Assembly (NCBI GenBank): GCA_009781815.1 | Contig: WQVB01000090.1 | Coordinates: 1 to 5,474, forward strand | Length of the DNA: 5,474 nt | Direction of reading: 5' to 3' | Origin: Defluviitaleaceae bacterium | Lineage (GTDB): Bacteria > Bacillota > Clostridia > Lachnospirales > WRAX01 | Part shown: in pieces, positions 1 to 5,474 of the stretch | How the letters are laid out: each line of letters opens with the position of its first letter | How positions within the stretch are numbered: position 1 is the stretch's first letter | Notes under the pieces: model-generated | What the model was told of the DNA's origin: nothing | The model's database searches: none | Seen by the model: only the letters and a program-made list of their open reading frames with translations | Program-made: the position numbers and the translations under genes

Positions 1-1929
1 AACCAAAAAAGCTTGAAAAATATATATTTTAGAGAAGCACCCTTTGTGCTTTACTCTATACCCTTTACCGCCCTTGCTTTTGCTCTTGCTTTTATCATCC
101 CCACCCCAGCTGAAGAAAGCATGACGGAGGGTAGAGACAACTTTATAACCCGCTCTTTTGCCGCTTTAAGCGACAACTTTAGGGCGGCCACCCACCCTAG
201 ACACTTTTCTCTAGCTCAAACAGGCTTTGGAGGGGGATACAGCAGACGCCTTGGGGGCAACGTAACCACCAACTATGGGCGAGCTTTACGTATAAACCCT
301 CAGCAGAGCCTTAACATAATGCCTATGTATCTATCTGGTTTAACCTTTGACCACTACACAGGCTATGGGTGGAGGAACACCTTGGCAGACCAACAAACGG
401 TCTTTGAGCAGGGTGATTATAATGACTTAGATATATTGAAGTTGAATATGCTATGGAGTAATATTTTGGCAGAAAGAAGCATGATTGTAGAGCATGAATT
501 TCACTCCTACAATGTGTTTTTGCCAGGGCAGGGTATAGTTACAAGCATTGTACCTCTAACCAGCCAGATGACCTTTTTGGAGGATGGGGCAGGCAATATA
601 ACAACCCAAAGCTTGATGCCGAGGCACTCTAGGTATATGGTGCATTATGTGATGCCAATGGGGGGGCATGCTTTATTAGATGCCTTGCAGCGTGAGGATT
701 TGCAAGCCCCTGTAAGGAGAGTGGCAAATCCATCAGAAGATGATATTTGGGCACAGGTCGTGTTTCCTCACCTAAGCGTGGAAGATTTGGAGCTTATTAA
801 TAACTATATAGTGCCGAGGATTGATTGGATTTATGAACACTACACCCAGCTGCCTGATGATTTTTCACCACGGGTTGTAGCTTTGGCTCAATATATAACC
901 CAAGATGCTCAAAACAACCTTGAGCGGGCAAATATGATAAACGACTTTTTGCGATATTCTGGCGAGTTTGGATATACCCTAACCCCAGGCAACGCCCCCC
1001 TAGATCAAGATTTTGTTGATTGGTTTTTGTTTGATGCACGAGAGGGGTATTGCACATTTTTCGCTACGGCATTTGTAACTATGATGCGGGCTGTGGGCGT
1101 ACCTACCCGCTATGTAGAAGGCTTTATTGTAACAGGCGGTCGTGATGCGGATGGTTACATCAGCGTTATAAACCGCCAAGGCCATGCTTGGGCGCAGGTA
1201 TATTTTGAAGGTTTTGGCTGGTCTTTGTTTGACCCTACGCCGCCTGGGGCTGTGTTCTCCTTCTCCCCCTTGCCTTTTAACCCTTTTCCCTTTTTGGATA
1301 GAGATAGAAACTTAGGTAGTTTTCAAGATAACCATGATGACAACTGGGACGACTGGAATGTGGATTATGGGGCGATACCGCCTGCTGATATACCTAATGA
1401 TGACTATGACGCACAACCCATTGCAAACGGATATATAGAGCCGCCTCCATCTGGTGCAACACCCTATGGAGAATACCCCTACACAGGCACAGGCACTTTT
1501 AGGGCTTTTATTATCTCTATTGTTATAGCAATAGGCATAGGTATTATTTTTCTAGCTTGTCGTGTGCTGTATATGCTTAGCAAAGAGAAAAAGCTGCGGC
1601 AAAAAAGCAATAACGAAGCGGTGCTGGGGTATTATGCACTTATACTAAAATATCTAAAGCAGTTTCACTTTAGGCCGCAGGCATCAGATACACCTTTGGA
1701 GTTTGCTAAAAAAGTAAACCGTAATGTGATAAGCTTTGAAAACGAGAAAGTTTTTATGGAAGATATAGCATATATTTTTTATAAGGCGAAATATAGCGAC
1801 AGAGCCATTAGCGATGAAGAGAGGGAAATGCATGAAAAAGCATTGGCATCTTTGGATTTAAAGCTAAAAAAATATATGGGCCCTATAAGATATTATTTTT
1901 CAAAATTTGTGAAATTAGAATTGATATAG
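1..1929 (+). CDS. Membrane-anchored transglutaminase-like protein (TgpA-type), 5' end cut by window
   Basis: Residue numbers count from the TTG at 13, but the frame is open to base 1, so the true start lies upstream. Residues 10-29 form a hydrophobic helix, probably the last of the multi-helix N-terminal membrane domain usual in TgpA-type proteins. A long extracytoplasmic region follows, then a transglutaminase core at about 290-410 with a plausible Cys-His-Asp triad: C347 in REGYCTFFAT, H391 in RQGHAWAQVY and D407 in LFDPTPPG. An acidic and proline-rich linker (about 429-496) leads to a second membrane helix (about 498-522). The cytoplasmic tail (about 540-610) resembles DUF4129, with a YYALILKYLK segment and a later YIFYKAKYSD segment. 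The family is predicted to act as a papain-like peptidase or transglutaminase on the outer face of the membrane; its substrate is unknown. About 642 codons are visible, so roughly 100 or more N-terminal residues are probably missing. No terminator is seen before glmS. Family assignment is strong; the function is not established. Confidence 0.88.
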   Translation, partial: NQKSLKNIYFREAPFVLYSIPFTALAFALAFIIPTPAEESMTEGRDNFITRSFAALSDNFRAATHPRHFSLAQTGFGGGYSRRLGGNVTTNYGRALRINPQQSLNIMPMYLSGLTFDHYTGYGWRNTLADQQTVFEQGDYNDLDILKLNMLWSNILAERSMIVEHEFHSYNVFLPGQGIVTSIVPLTSQMTFLEDGAGNITTQSLMPRHSRYMVHYVMPMGGHALLDALQREDLQAPVRRVANPSEDDIWAQVVFPHLSVEDLELINNYIVPRIDWIYEHYTQLPDDFSPRVVALAQYITQDAQNNLERANMINDFLRYSGEFGYTLTPGNAPLDQDFVDWFLFDAREGYCTFFATAFVTMMRAVGVPTRYVEGFIVTGGRDADGYISVINRQGHAWAQVYFEGFGWSLFDPTPPGAVFSFSPLPFNPFPFLDRDRNLGSFQDNHDDNWDDWNVDYGAIPPADIPNDDYDAQPIANGYIEPPPSGATPYGEYPYTGTGTFRAFIISIVIAIGIGIIFLACRVLYMLSKEKKLRQKSNNEAVLGYYALILKYLKQFHFRPQASDTPLEFAKKVNRNVISFENEKVFMEDIAYIFYKAKYSDRAISDEEREMHEKALASLDLKLKKYMGPIRYYFSKFVKLELI

Positions 1930-1933
1930 AAGC

Positions 1934-1938
1934 GGGAG
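1934..1938 (+). promoter_or_regulatory. Ribosome binding site of glmS, deciding the start
   Basis: GGGAG directly abuts the ATG at 1939, which is too close for normal initiation. It stands 9 nt before the ATG at 1948, a normal spacing. This favours 1948 as the glmS start. Confidence 0.65.
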
Positions 1939-1947
1939 ATGTTTGAG

Positions 1948-2370
1948 ATGAAGCATTTAGAAGAAGGCAAACCGACCATAGTTTTGGGGGTTATAGGGGC
2001 AGATGTGCATGCCGTGGGCAACAAAATTTTAAACTATACCTTAGGCAAGGCTGGTTTTAACGTCATCAACCTTGGGGTTATGGCTTCTCAAAAAGAGTTT
2101 GTAGAGGCTGCTGTAGAGGCTGATGCCTGTGCTATTATTGTTTCATCTCTTTATGGCCATGGAGAGATCGATTGTAAAGGCCTGCGTGAAAAATGCGACG
2201 AAGCAGGGCTTTCAAACATTAAGCTTTACGCAGGGGGTAACCTGGTAGTTGGTAAGCAAGATTTTGACCAGGTGCAAGAGAGGTTTTTAGCAATGGGCTA
2301 TGATAGGGTGTATCCACCAAGCACCGACCCTCAGCTAGCGATAGCTCATTTGAGAGAGGATTTACTTTAG
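1948..2370 (+). CDS. glmS: Glutamate mutase small (B12-binding) subunit, methylaspartate mutase sigma subunit
   Basis: This 140-residue protein is the cobalamin-binding subunit of glutamate mutase (EC 5.4.99.1). It pairs with GlmE to convert L-glutamate to (2S,3S)-3-methylaspartate in the cytoplasm. With the 1948 start, the base-off/His-on motif DxHxxG is D19-V-H21-A-V-G24, where H21 would replace the dimethylbenzimidazole ligand of cobalt. Two further signatures of the Rossmann-like B12 fold follow: SSLYGHGEIDCKGLR (residues 66-80) and YAGGNLVVGKQ (94-104). The length fits the roughly 137 residues of the Clostridium tetanomorphum and C. cochlearium proteins, and the sequence closely resembles them as remembered. 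The in-frame ATG at 1939 would add only three residues and has poor ribosome-site spacing. The gene lies 18 nt after the transglutaminase-like gene with no clear promoter between them. It is separated from its partner glmL by an unusual 259-nt gap. The symbol glmS is also used for an unrelated glucosamine synthase; this gene is the mutase (mutS/mamA) type. Confidence 0.96.
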   Translation: MKHLEEGKPTIVLGVIGADVHAVGNKILNYTLGKAGFNVINLGVMASQKEFVEAAVEADACAIIVSSLYGHGEIDCKGLREKCDEAGLSNIKLYAGGNLVVGKQDFDQVQERFLAMGYDRVYPPSTDPQLAIAHLREDLL

Positions 2371-2388
2371 GAATGTTAAGCATCGCCC

Positions 2389-2468
2389 GTTTTAAGCCCT
2401 CCACTCCCGCCCAGTGAGTGTGCATCATGAGCGTTCAGCCACCTCCCACCCCGTGGAGGGCTTAAAAC
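2389..2468. repeat. Hairpin module A: 16-bp perfect stem, 48-nt loop
   Basis: GTTTTAAGCCCTCCAC (2389-2404) is perfectly inverted as GTGGAGGGCTTAAAAC (2453-2468), with a 48-nt loop between them. The loop starts with TCCCGCCC and ends with CCCACCCC, so it is flanked by C-rich direct repeats. The long loop and the absence of a U-tract immediately after the stem argue against an intrinsic terminator. In an RNA it would sit right after the glmS stop codon. Confidence 0.85.
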
Positions 2469-2499
2469 TGCACTCGGGGGTTATCGGCTTTCGGGGTTA

Positions 2500-2579
2500 G
2501 AAATTCCCCTACAACGGGGTGGGTAAACGTTGCTTCGATATGGAAGGGATGCATCGGGTGGGAGTTGTAGGGGAATTTC
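2500..2579. repeat. Hairpin module B: 16-bp perfect stem, 48-nt loop, inverted relative to A
   Basis: GAAATTCCCCTACAAC (2500-2515) is perfectly inverted as GTTGTAGGGGAATTTC (2564-2579), again with a 48-nt loop. On the + strand the loop begins GGGGTGGG and ends GGGTGGGA, the complement of the loop ends of module A. The stem sequence matches that of module A at only 7 of 16 positions, yet pairs perfectly with its own partner. The module ends about 40 nt before the glmL ribosome site. Confidence 0.85.
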
Positions 2580-2618
2580 GGGCGACACCAAGGGACATAT
2601 CAGAACGACAAGCCAATT

Positions 2619-2624
2619 AGGAGG
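2619..2624 (+). promoter_or_regulatory. Ribosome binding site of glmL
   Basis: A full AGGAGG lies 5 nt before the ATG at 2630. It is the strongest ribosome site in the window and lies outside the palindromic element, so glmL could be translated independently of its distance from glmS. Confidence 0.85.
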
Positions 2625-2629
2625 CTAAG

Positions 2630-4009
2630 ATGGAAATCTACATTTTGACGGACTTTGGCTCTACCTATACCAAAATGATGGCGGTGGATGTGGATAAAGG
2701 CGAGGTTGTTGCTACATCCAAAGCCTTTACCACTATTGTTGAGGGCATTAAGAAGGGCTATGACAAGGCTTTAGAGGCACTTTTGGCTCAATTAGGCGAT
2801 GTTGTGGTTAAGGGGCGTTATGCTTGCTCCTCCGCCGCTGGTGGCTTGAAAATGGTGTCTAGCGGCCTTGTGCCTGATTTAACCGCCAAAGCCGCACGGC
2901 TTGCTGCAACATCTGCTGGGGCAAAGGTGATGAAAACATATGCTTATGAGCTTACTCAAGCCCACGCCGCAGAAATTGCCGCCTTAGAACCTGATATAGT
3001 GTTGTTGACAGGAGGCATTGACGGCGGCAACAAGGATATTTTGATACAAAACGCCGCCCGCCTTGGAAGTATAACGAAAAATTTTTTTGTGATAGTTGCA
3101 GGTAACCGCTCTGCGGCGTGTGAGGCTATGGGGATTCTCGAAGCGTGCCACAAACGGGCAATAATCACCGAAAATGTGATGCCGTCTTTTGGCAAGCTCA
3201 ACATCGCCCCTACCAAAAAGGCCATACGTGATTTGTTTATCGCTAATATTATCAAAGCCAAGGGGCTTGATGAGGTGGCAAAGGAGATGGATGCAGATAT
3301 CATCCCTACGCCGTTATCGGTTTATGAGGCTTGTAGGCTGCTTTCTCAGGGGTTTGAGGGCGAAGAGGGTTTAGGGGAGCTTATGGCATATGACATCGGC
3401 GGGGCTACTACCGATGTATACTCTATGGCAAGTGGCGACCCATCTTTTTCAAACTCATTTATCACAGGCATAAAAGAGCCTTTTGCAAAGCGAACGGTTG
3501 AGGGAGATTTAGGCATGAGATATAGCCTAAAAGCCCTGCATGACCTGGCTGTGGAAGAAGGGCATATAGACCCTGATGATGCCCAGATGCAAGAGTGGCT
3601 TGAAATATGCCAAGCAAACCCTGATGTGAAGCCCTTAGGGGAGTATGAAAAATATGCAAATATAGACGCCCTTGTAGCCGCATATGCCATTAAAACCGCT
3701 GCAAACCGCCATGCGGGGCGGCTTGAAAAGGTGTTTACCGCAAATGGTGAAGCCTTTTTGCAAGAGGGTAAAGACCTAAGCGATGTTAAATATATTATAG
3801 GTGGCGGCGGGGCTGTTATAAACGCTAAAAACCCCCAAGGCATTATGAGAGAGGCGATTAAAGCCCCGCAAGATATAAATATTCTAAAACCCACATCACC
3901 GCAGATTTTGCTAGATAGAAAGAATACCTTGTCTGCTATGGGCTTGCTGGTTAAAGAAAATCCAAGTTTGGCTTTGAAAATCTTAAAGAAAAATATCACT
4001 CAAGAGTAG
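2630..4009 (+). CDS. glmL: Glutamate mutase accessory protein GlmL (MutL), actin-fold reactivase-type ATPase
   Basis: This 459-residue protein belongs to the GlmL/MutL family, encoded between the two glutamate mutase subunits in clostridia. The family has the ASKHA (actin/Hsp70/sugar kinase) nucleotide-binding fold. It is thought to act as a chaperone-like reactivase, exchanging inactivated cobalamin in the mutase at the cost of ATP; it is unrelated to the DNA mismatch-repair MutL. Visible motifs are phosphate-1 LTDFGSTYTK (D8, G10, S11, T12), LLTGGIDGGN (TGG at residues 127-129), phosphate-2 YDIGGATTDVYS (D255, G257, G258, T260, T261, D262) and the adenosine-site glycine run IIGGGGAVIN (G391-G394). 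Length and motif order are normal and no frame disruption is seen. The start is fixed by AGGAGG 5 nt upstream. glmE begins 10 nt after its stop, so the two are surely co-transcribed. Large reading frames on the opposite strand here are shadows. Confidence 0.95.
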   Translation: MEIYILTDFGSTYTKMMAVDVDKGEVVATSKAFTTIVEGIKKGYDKALEALLAQLGDVVVKGRYACSSAAGGLKMVSSGLVPDLTAKAARLAATSAGAKVMKTYAYELTQAHAAEIAALEPDIVLLTGGIDGGNKDILIQNAARLGSITKNFFVIVAGNRSAACEAMGILEACHKRAIITENVMPSFGKLNIAPTKKAIRDLFIANIIKAKGLDEVAKEMDADIIPTPLSVYEACRLLSQGFEGEEGLGELMAYDIGGATTDVYSMASGDPSFSNSFITGIKEPFAKRTVEGDLGMRYSLKALHDLAVEEGHIDPDDAQMQEWLEICQANPDVKPLGEYEKYANIDALVAAYAIKTAANRHAGRLEKVFTANGEAFLQEGKDLSDVKYIIGGGGAVINAKNPQGIMREAIKAPQDINILKPTSPQILLDRKNTLSAMGLLVKENPSLALKILKKNITQE

Positions 4010-4014
4010 AGGTG
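4009..4014 (+). promoter_or_regulatory. Ribosome binding site of glmE, overlapping the glmL stop codon
   Basis: GAGGTG lies 5 nt before the ATG at 4020 and its first base is the last base of the glmL TAG stop. This supports the 4020 start over the in-frame ATG at 4047, and it favours coupled translation of glmL and glmE. Confidence 0.7.
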
Positions 4015-4019
4015 CATAT

Positions 4020-5474
4020 ATGGACATACAATTGAAAAATGAAAAAATGAGCGATGATTTGTTTTATGCTATTGAAAAAGAAGTGCTAAAAACTTGGAAA
4101 ACAGGGGAAGACGCCTGCTTTGAAGATGGGGTTTTATACCAAAAATCTCTTGACGATAGCAAAAACTTTTCTCTAAAGCTAATAGAGGCAGACAAAGAGG
4201 GGAGAACGCTAACCCAGCCTCGTGCAGGGGTTGCCCTTCCTTCAGAGCATATCAAGCTTTTGCAATACCTTGAAAACGAAGGTATGGCGGATTTGCTGCC
4301 CTCTACAATAGACTCCTACACCCGCCACAACCGCTATGAAGACGCCCAAGTAGGCATTGACGAAAGCCTGCGTAATGGTCGCTCTATGCTTAATGGCTTC
4401 CCCGCTGTTAACCACGGGGTGCAGGTGTGCCGCAATGTTGTGTCGTCTGTTAAAAGCCCAGTGCAGGTGCGGCATGGCACGCCAGATGCAAGGTTGCTTA
4501 CCCACATCACCATGGCGGGGGGCTTTACATCTTACGAGGGTGGGGGTATATCATACAATATTCCATATTCTAAAGATATTGACCTAACCCGCACCATATA
4601 TGATTGGATGTATGTTGATAGGCTGATAGGCAAGTATGAAGAGGCGGGGGTAACCATCAATAGAGAGCCTTTTGGCCCGTTGACAGGTACGCTTGTGCCA
4701 CCTTGTATATCTCACTCTGTAGCTATTATAGAGAGCCTTTTGGCCGCTACACAGGGATGCAAAAACATCACCGTGGGCTATGGCCAGCTTGGTAATATTG
4801 TTCAAGATGTGGCGGCTATAAAATCCCTAAAATCCCTAACTCGCCAGTATTTGGACAAGTTTGGCTTTGAAGATGTATATGTAACCACCGTTATGCACCA
4901 ATGGATGGGGGGCTTCCCTCATGATGAGTCTAAGGCCTTTGGCGTAATATCTTGGGGGGCGGCTGCGGCTGTGCTTGCAGGGGCTACAAAGGTTATTGTT
5001 AAAACCCCTCACGAAGCTATGGGCGTGCCTACAATGGAGGCTAATGCCGCTGGGCTAAAGGCTACAAAGCAGGTGGTAAACATGCTGCGTGGGCAAAACC
5101 TGCTAGAGCTACATGATGTACACCTTGAAAGCGGGCTGATAGAGATGGAGACGAAAGCCATTGTAGACAAGGTGCTAGATATGGGTGATGGAGACGTTGC
5201 CGTGGGGGCTGTGCGTGCTTTTGAGGCTGGTGTTATTGACATCCCCTTTGCTCCAAGCAAGTTTAACGCAGACCTTGCCTTCCCTGCTAGGGATGACGAC
5301 GGGGCTGTACGCTTTTTAGAGTTTGGCAACCTGCCTTTTAACAAGCACATCCGCAATTTTCATGAAAAGAAAATGGCGGTGCGTGGTAAAAATGAGGGCA
5401 GAGATGTGAATTTTCAAATGTCTATTGATGATATATATGCTATTAGTGAAGGGCGGTTAGTAGGGAGGCCTAAG
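4020..5474 (+). CDS. glmE: Glutamate mutase catalytic (epsilon) subunit, stop codon just beyond window
   Basis: The frame runs open for 485 codons to the last base. The C. cochlearium protein has 483 residues and, as remembered, ends with a closely similar GRLIGRP sequence; here the last residues are GRLVGRPK, so at most a few residues are missing. GlmE is a TIM-barrel enzyme that, with GlmS and adenosylcobalamin, rearranges glutamate to 3-methylaspartate through radicals. Conserved substrate residues appear at a constant +2 offset from clostridial numbering: R68 (QPRAGVAL), R102 (YTRHNRY), R151 (VRHGTPD), E173 (YEGGGISYN), Y183, K328 and E332 (VKTPHEAMG). The first three arginines correspond to the 'arginine claw' that grips the substrate carboxylates (R66, R100, R149). 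All are intact, so an active enzyme is expected. The HQWMGGFPHDESKAFGV segment (293-309) is also typical. The gene starts 10 nt after glmL; methylaspartate ammonia-lyase would be expected downstream. Confidence 0.96.
   Translation, partial: MDIQLKNEKMSDDLFYAIEKEVLKTWKTGEDACFEDGVLYQKSLDDSKNFSLKLIEADKEGRTLTQPRAGVALPSEHIKLLQYLENEGMADLLPSTIDSYTRHNRYEDAQVGIDESLRNGRSMLNGFPAVNHGVQVCRNVVSSVKSPVQVRHGTPDARLLTHITMAGGFTSYEGGGISYNIPYSKDIDLTRTIYDWMYVDRLIGKYEEAGVTINREPFGPLTGTLVPPCISHSVAIIESLLAATQGCKNITVGYGQLGNIVQDVAAIKSLKSLTRQYLDKFGFEDVYVTTVMHQWMGGFPHDESKAFGVISWGAAAAVLAGATKVIVKTPHEAMGVPTMEANAAGLKATKQVVNMLRGQNLLELHDVHLESGLIEMETKAIVDKVLDMGDGDVAVGAVRAFEAGVIDIPFAPSKFNADLAFPARDDDGAVRFLEFGNLPFNKHIRNFHEKKMAVRGKNEGRDVNFQMSIDDIYAISEGRLVGRPK

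Larger units (their letters stand above)
2383..2585. repeat. 203-bp palindromic intergenic element with 7-bp inverted ends
   Basis: This element fills most of the glmS-glmL gap (2371-2629), in which no credible coding sequence is seen. Its ends are perfect inverted repeats, TCGCCCG at 2383-2389 and CGGGCGA at 2579-2585. Inside are two 80-nt hairpin modules (2389-2468 and 2500-2579) joined by a 31-nt spacer. The left module is C-rich in its loop and the right module G-rich, so together they look like inverted copies of one module. Further complementarity joins the halves: 2403-2412 with 2556-2565 (10 pairs, one G-U) and 2445-2454 with 2514-2523 (10 perfect pairs). The 31-nt spacer carries a near-direct repeat, TCGGGGGTTA at 2474-2483 and TCGGGGTTA at 2491-2499. 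No transposase gene is present and I see no convincing target duplication. A non-autonomous mobile element, a dispersed palindromic repeat or a structured RNA all remain possible. Pairing is read directly; the identity is inference. Confidence 0.7.

Noticed and set aside
1939..2370. glmS starting at the first ATG (1939)
   Set aside because: The GGGAG ribosome site directly touches this ATG, whereas the ATG at 1948 has a 9-nt spacing and gives a protein nearer the family length.
2389..2468. Intrinsic terminator after glmS
   Set aside because: The stem is strong but the loop is 48 nt and no run of T follows the 3' arm (TGCACTCGGGG comes next). Standard terminators have short loops and a U-tract.
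2389..2579. Integron attC sites
   Set aside because: Long imperfect palindromes with GTT/AAC ends were considered, but the arms do not fit the RYYYAAC/GTTRRRY core sites and lack the usual unpaired extrahelical bases. No integrase or cassette array is seen.
2371..2629. Cobalamin riboswitch, which would be attractive in a B12-enzyme operon
   Set aside because: I see no B12-box-like motif or the multi-stem core, and the location between glmS and glmL is not where such a switch would control the operon.
3346..3999. 217-residue open frame on the minus strand opposite glmL
   Set aside because: It lies wholly antisense to a gene with clear family motifs and has no recognisable protein character. 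It is a shadow of glmL codon composition, as are the other minus-strand frames at 2956-3303, 5009-5356 and elsewhere.
4821..4838. Tandem 9-bp repeat AAATCCCTA x2 within glmE
   Set aside because: It encodes KSL-KSL in a stretch that appears to have the same length as the clostridial homologue, so it is not an insertion and is probably chance.

Overview
The window holds four genes on the + strand. The 3' part of a membrane-anchored transglutaminase-like protein is followed by three genes for adenosylcobalamin-dependent glutamate mutase (methylaspartate mutase): glmS (B12-binding subunit), glmL (actin-fold reactivase-type protein) and glmE (catalytic subunit). The S-L-E order and the close match to remembered clostridial sequences suggest an anaerobic, amino-acid-fermenting Firmicute of class Clostridia that uses the methylaspartate route of glutamate fermentation. 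This is inference from gene content and moderate base composition; no rRNA or other phylogenetic marker is present.

Layout: 1-1929 is the transglutaminase-like gene, open to the left edge. An 18-nt gap leads to glmS (1948-2370, start moved to the second ATG because of its Shine-Dalgarno spacing). The 259-nt gap 2371-2629 has no credible gene. It is filled by a 203-bp element (2383-2585) with 7-bp inverted ends, made of two 80-nt hairpin modules in opposite orientation. glmL (2630-4009) follows behind a strong AGGAGG. glmE (4020-5474) starts 10 nt after glmL and runs off the right edge, essentially complete (485 codons against about 483 residues in the clostridial protein).

How the genes work together: GlmS and GlmE assemble around adenosylcobalamin to interconvert L-glutamate and (2S,3S)-3-methylaspartate. 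GlmL is thought to maintain or reactivate the enzyme by ATP-driven exchange of damaged cofactor. The next gene outside the window would be expected to be methylaspartate ammonia-lyase. The transglutaminase-like protein has no evident link to this pathway.

The part of the window not explained by known gene families is the palindromic element between glmS and glmL. Its two hairpins have identical geometry (16-bp perfect stem, 48-nt loop), diverged stems that each keep full pairing, and loop ends complementary to each other. It is most likely a mobile or dispersed palindromic repeat or a structured RNA, sitting inside what is otherwise a compact operon.
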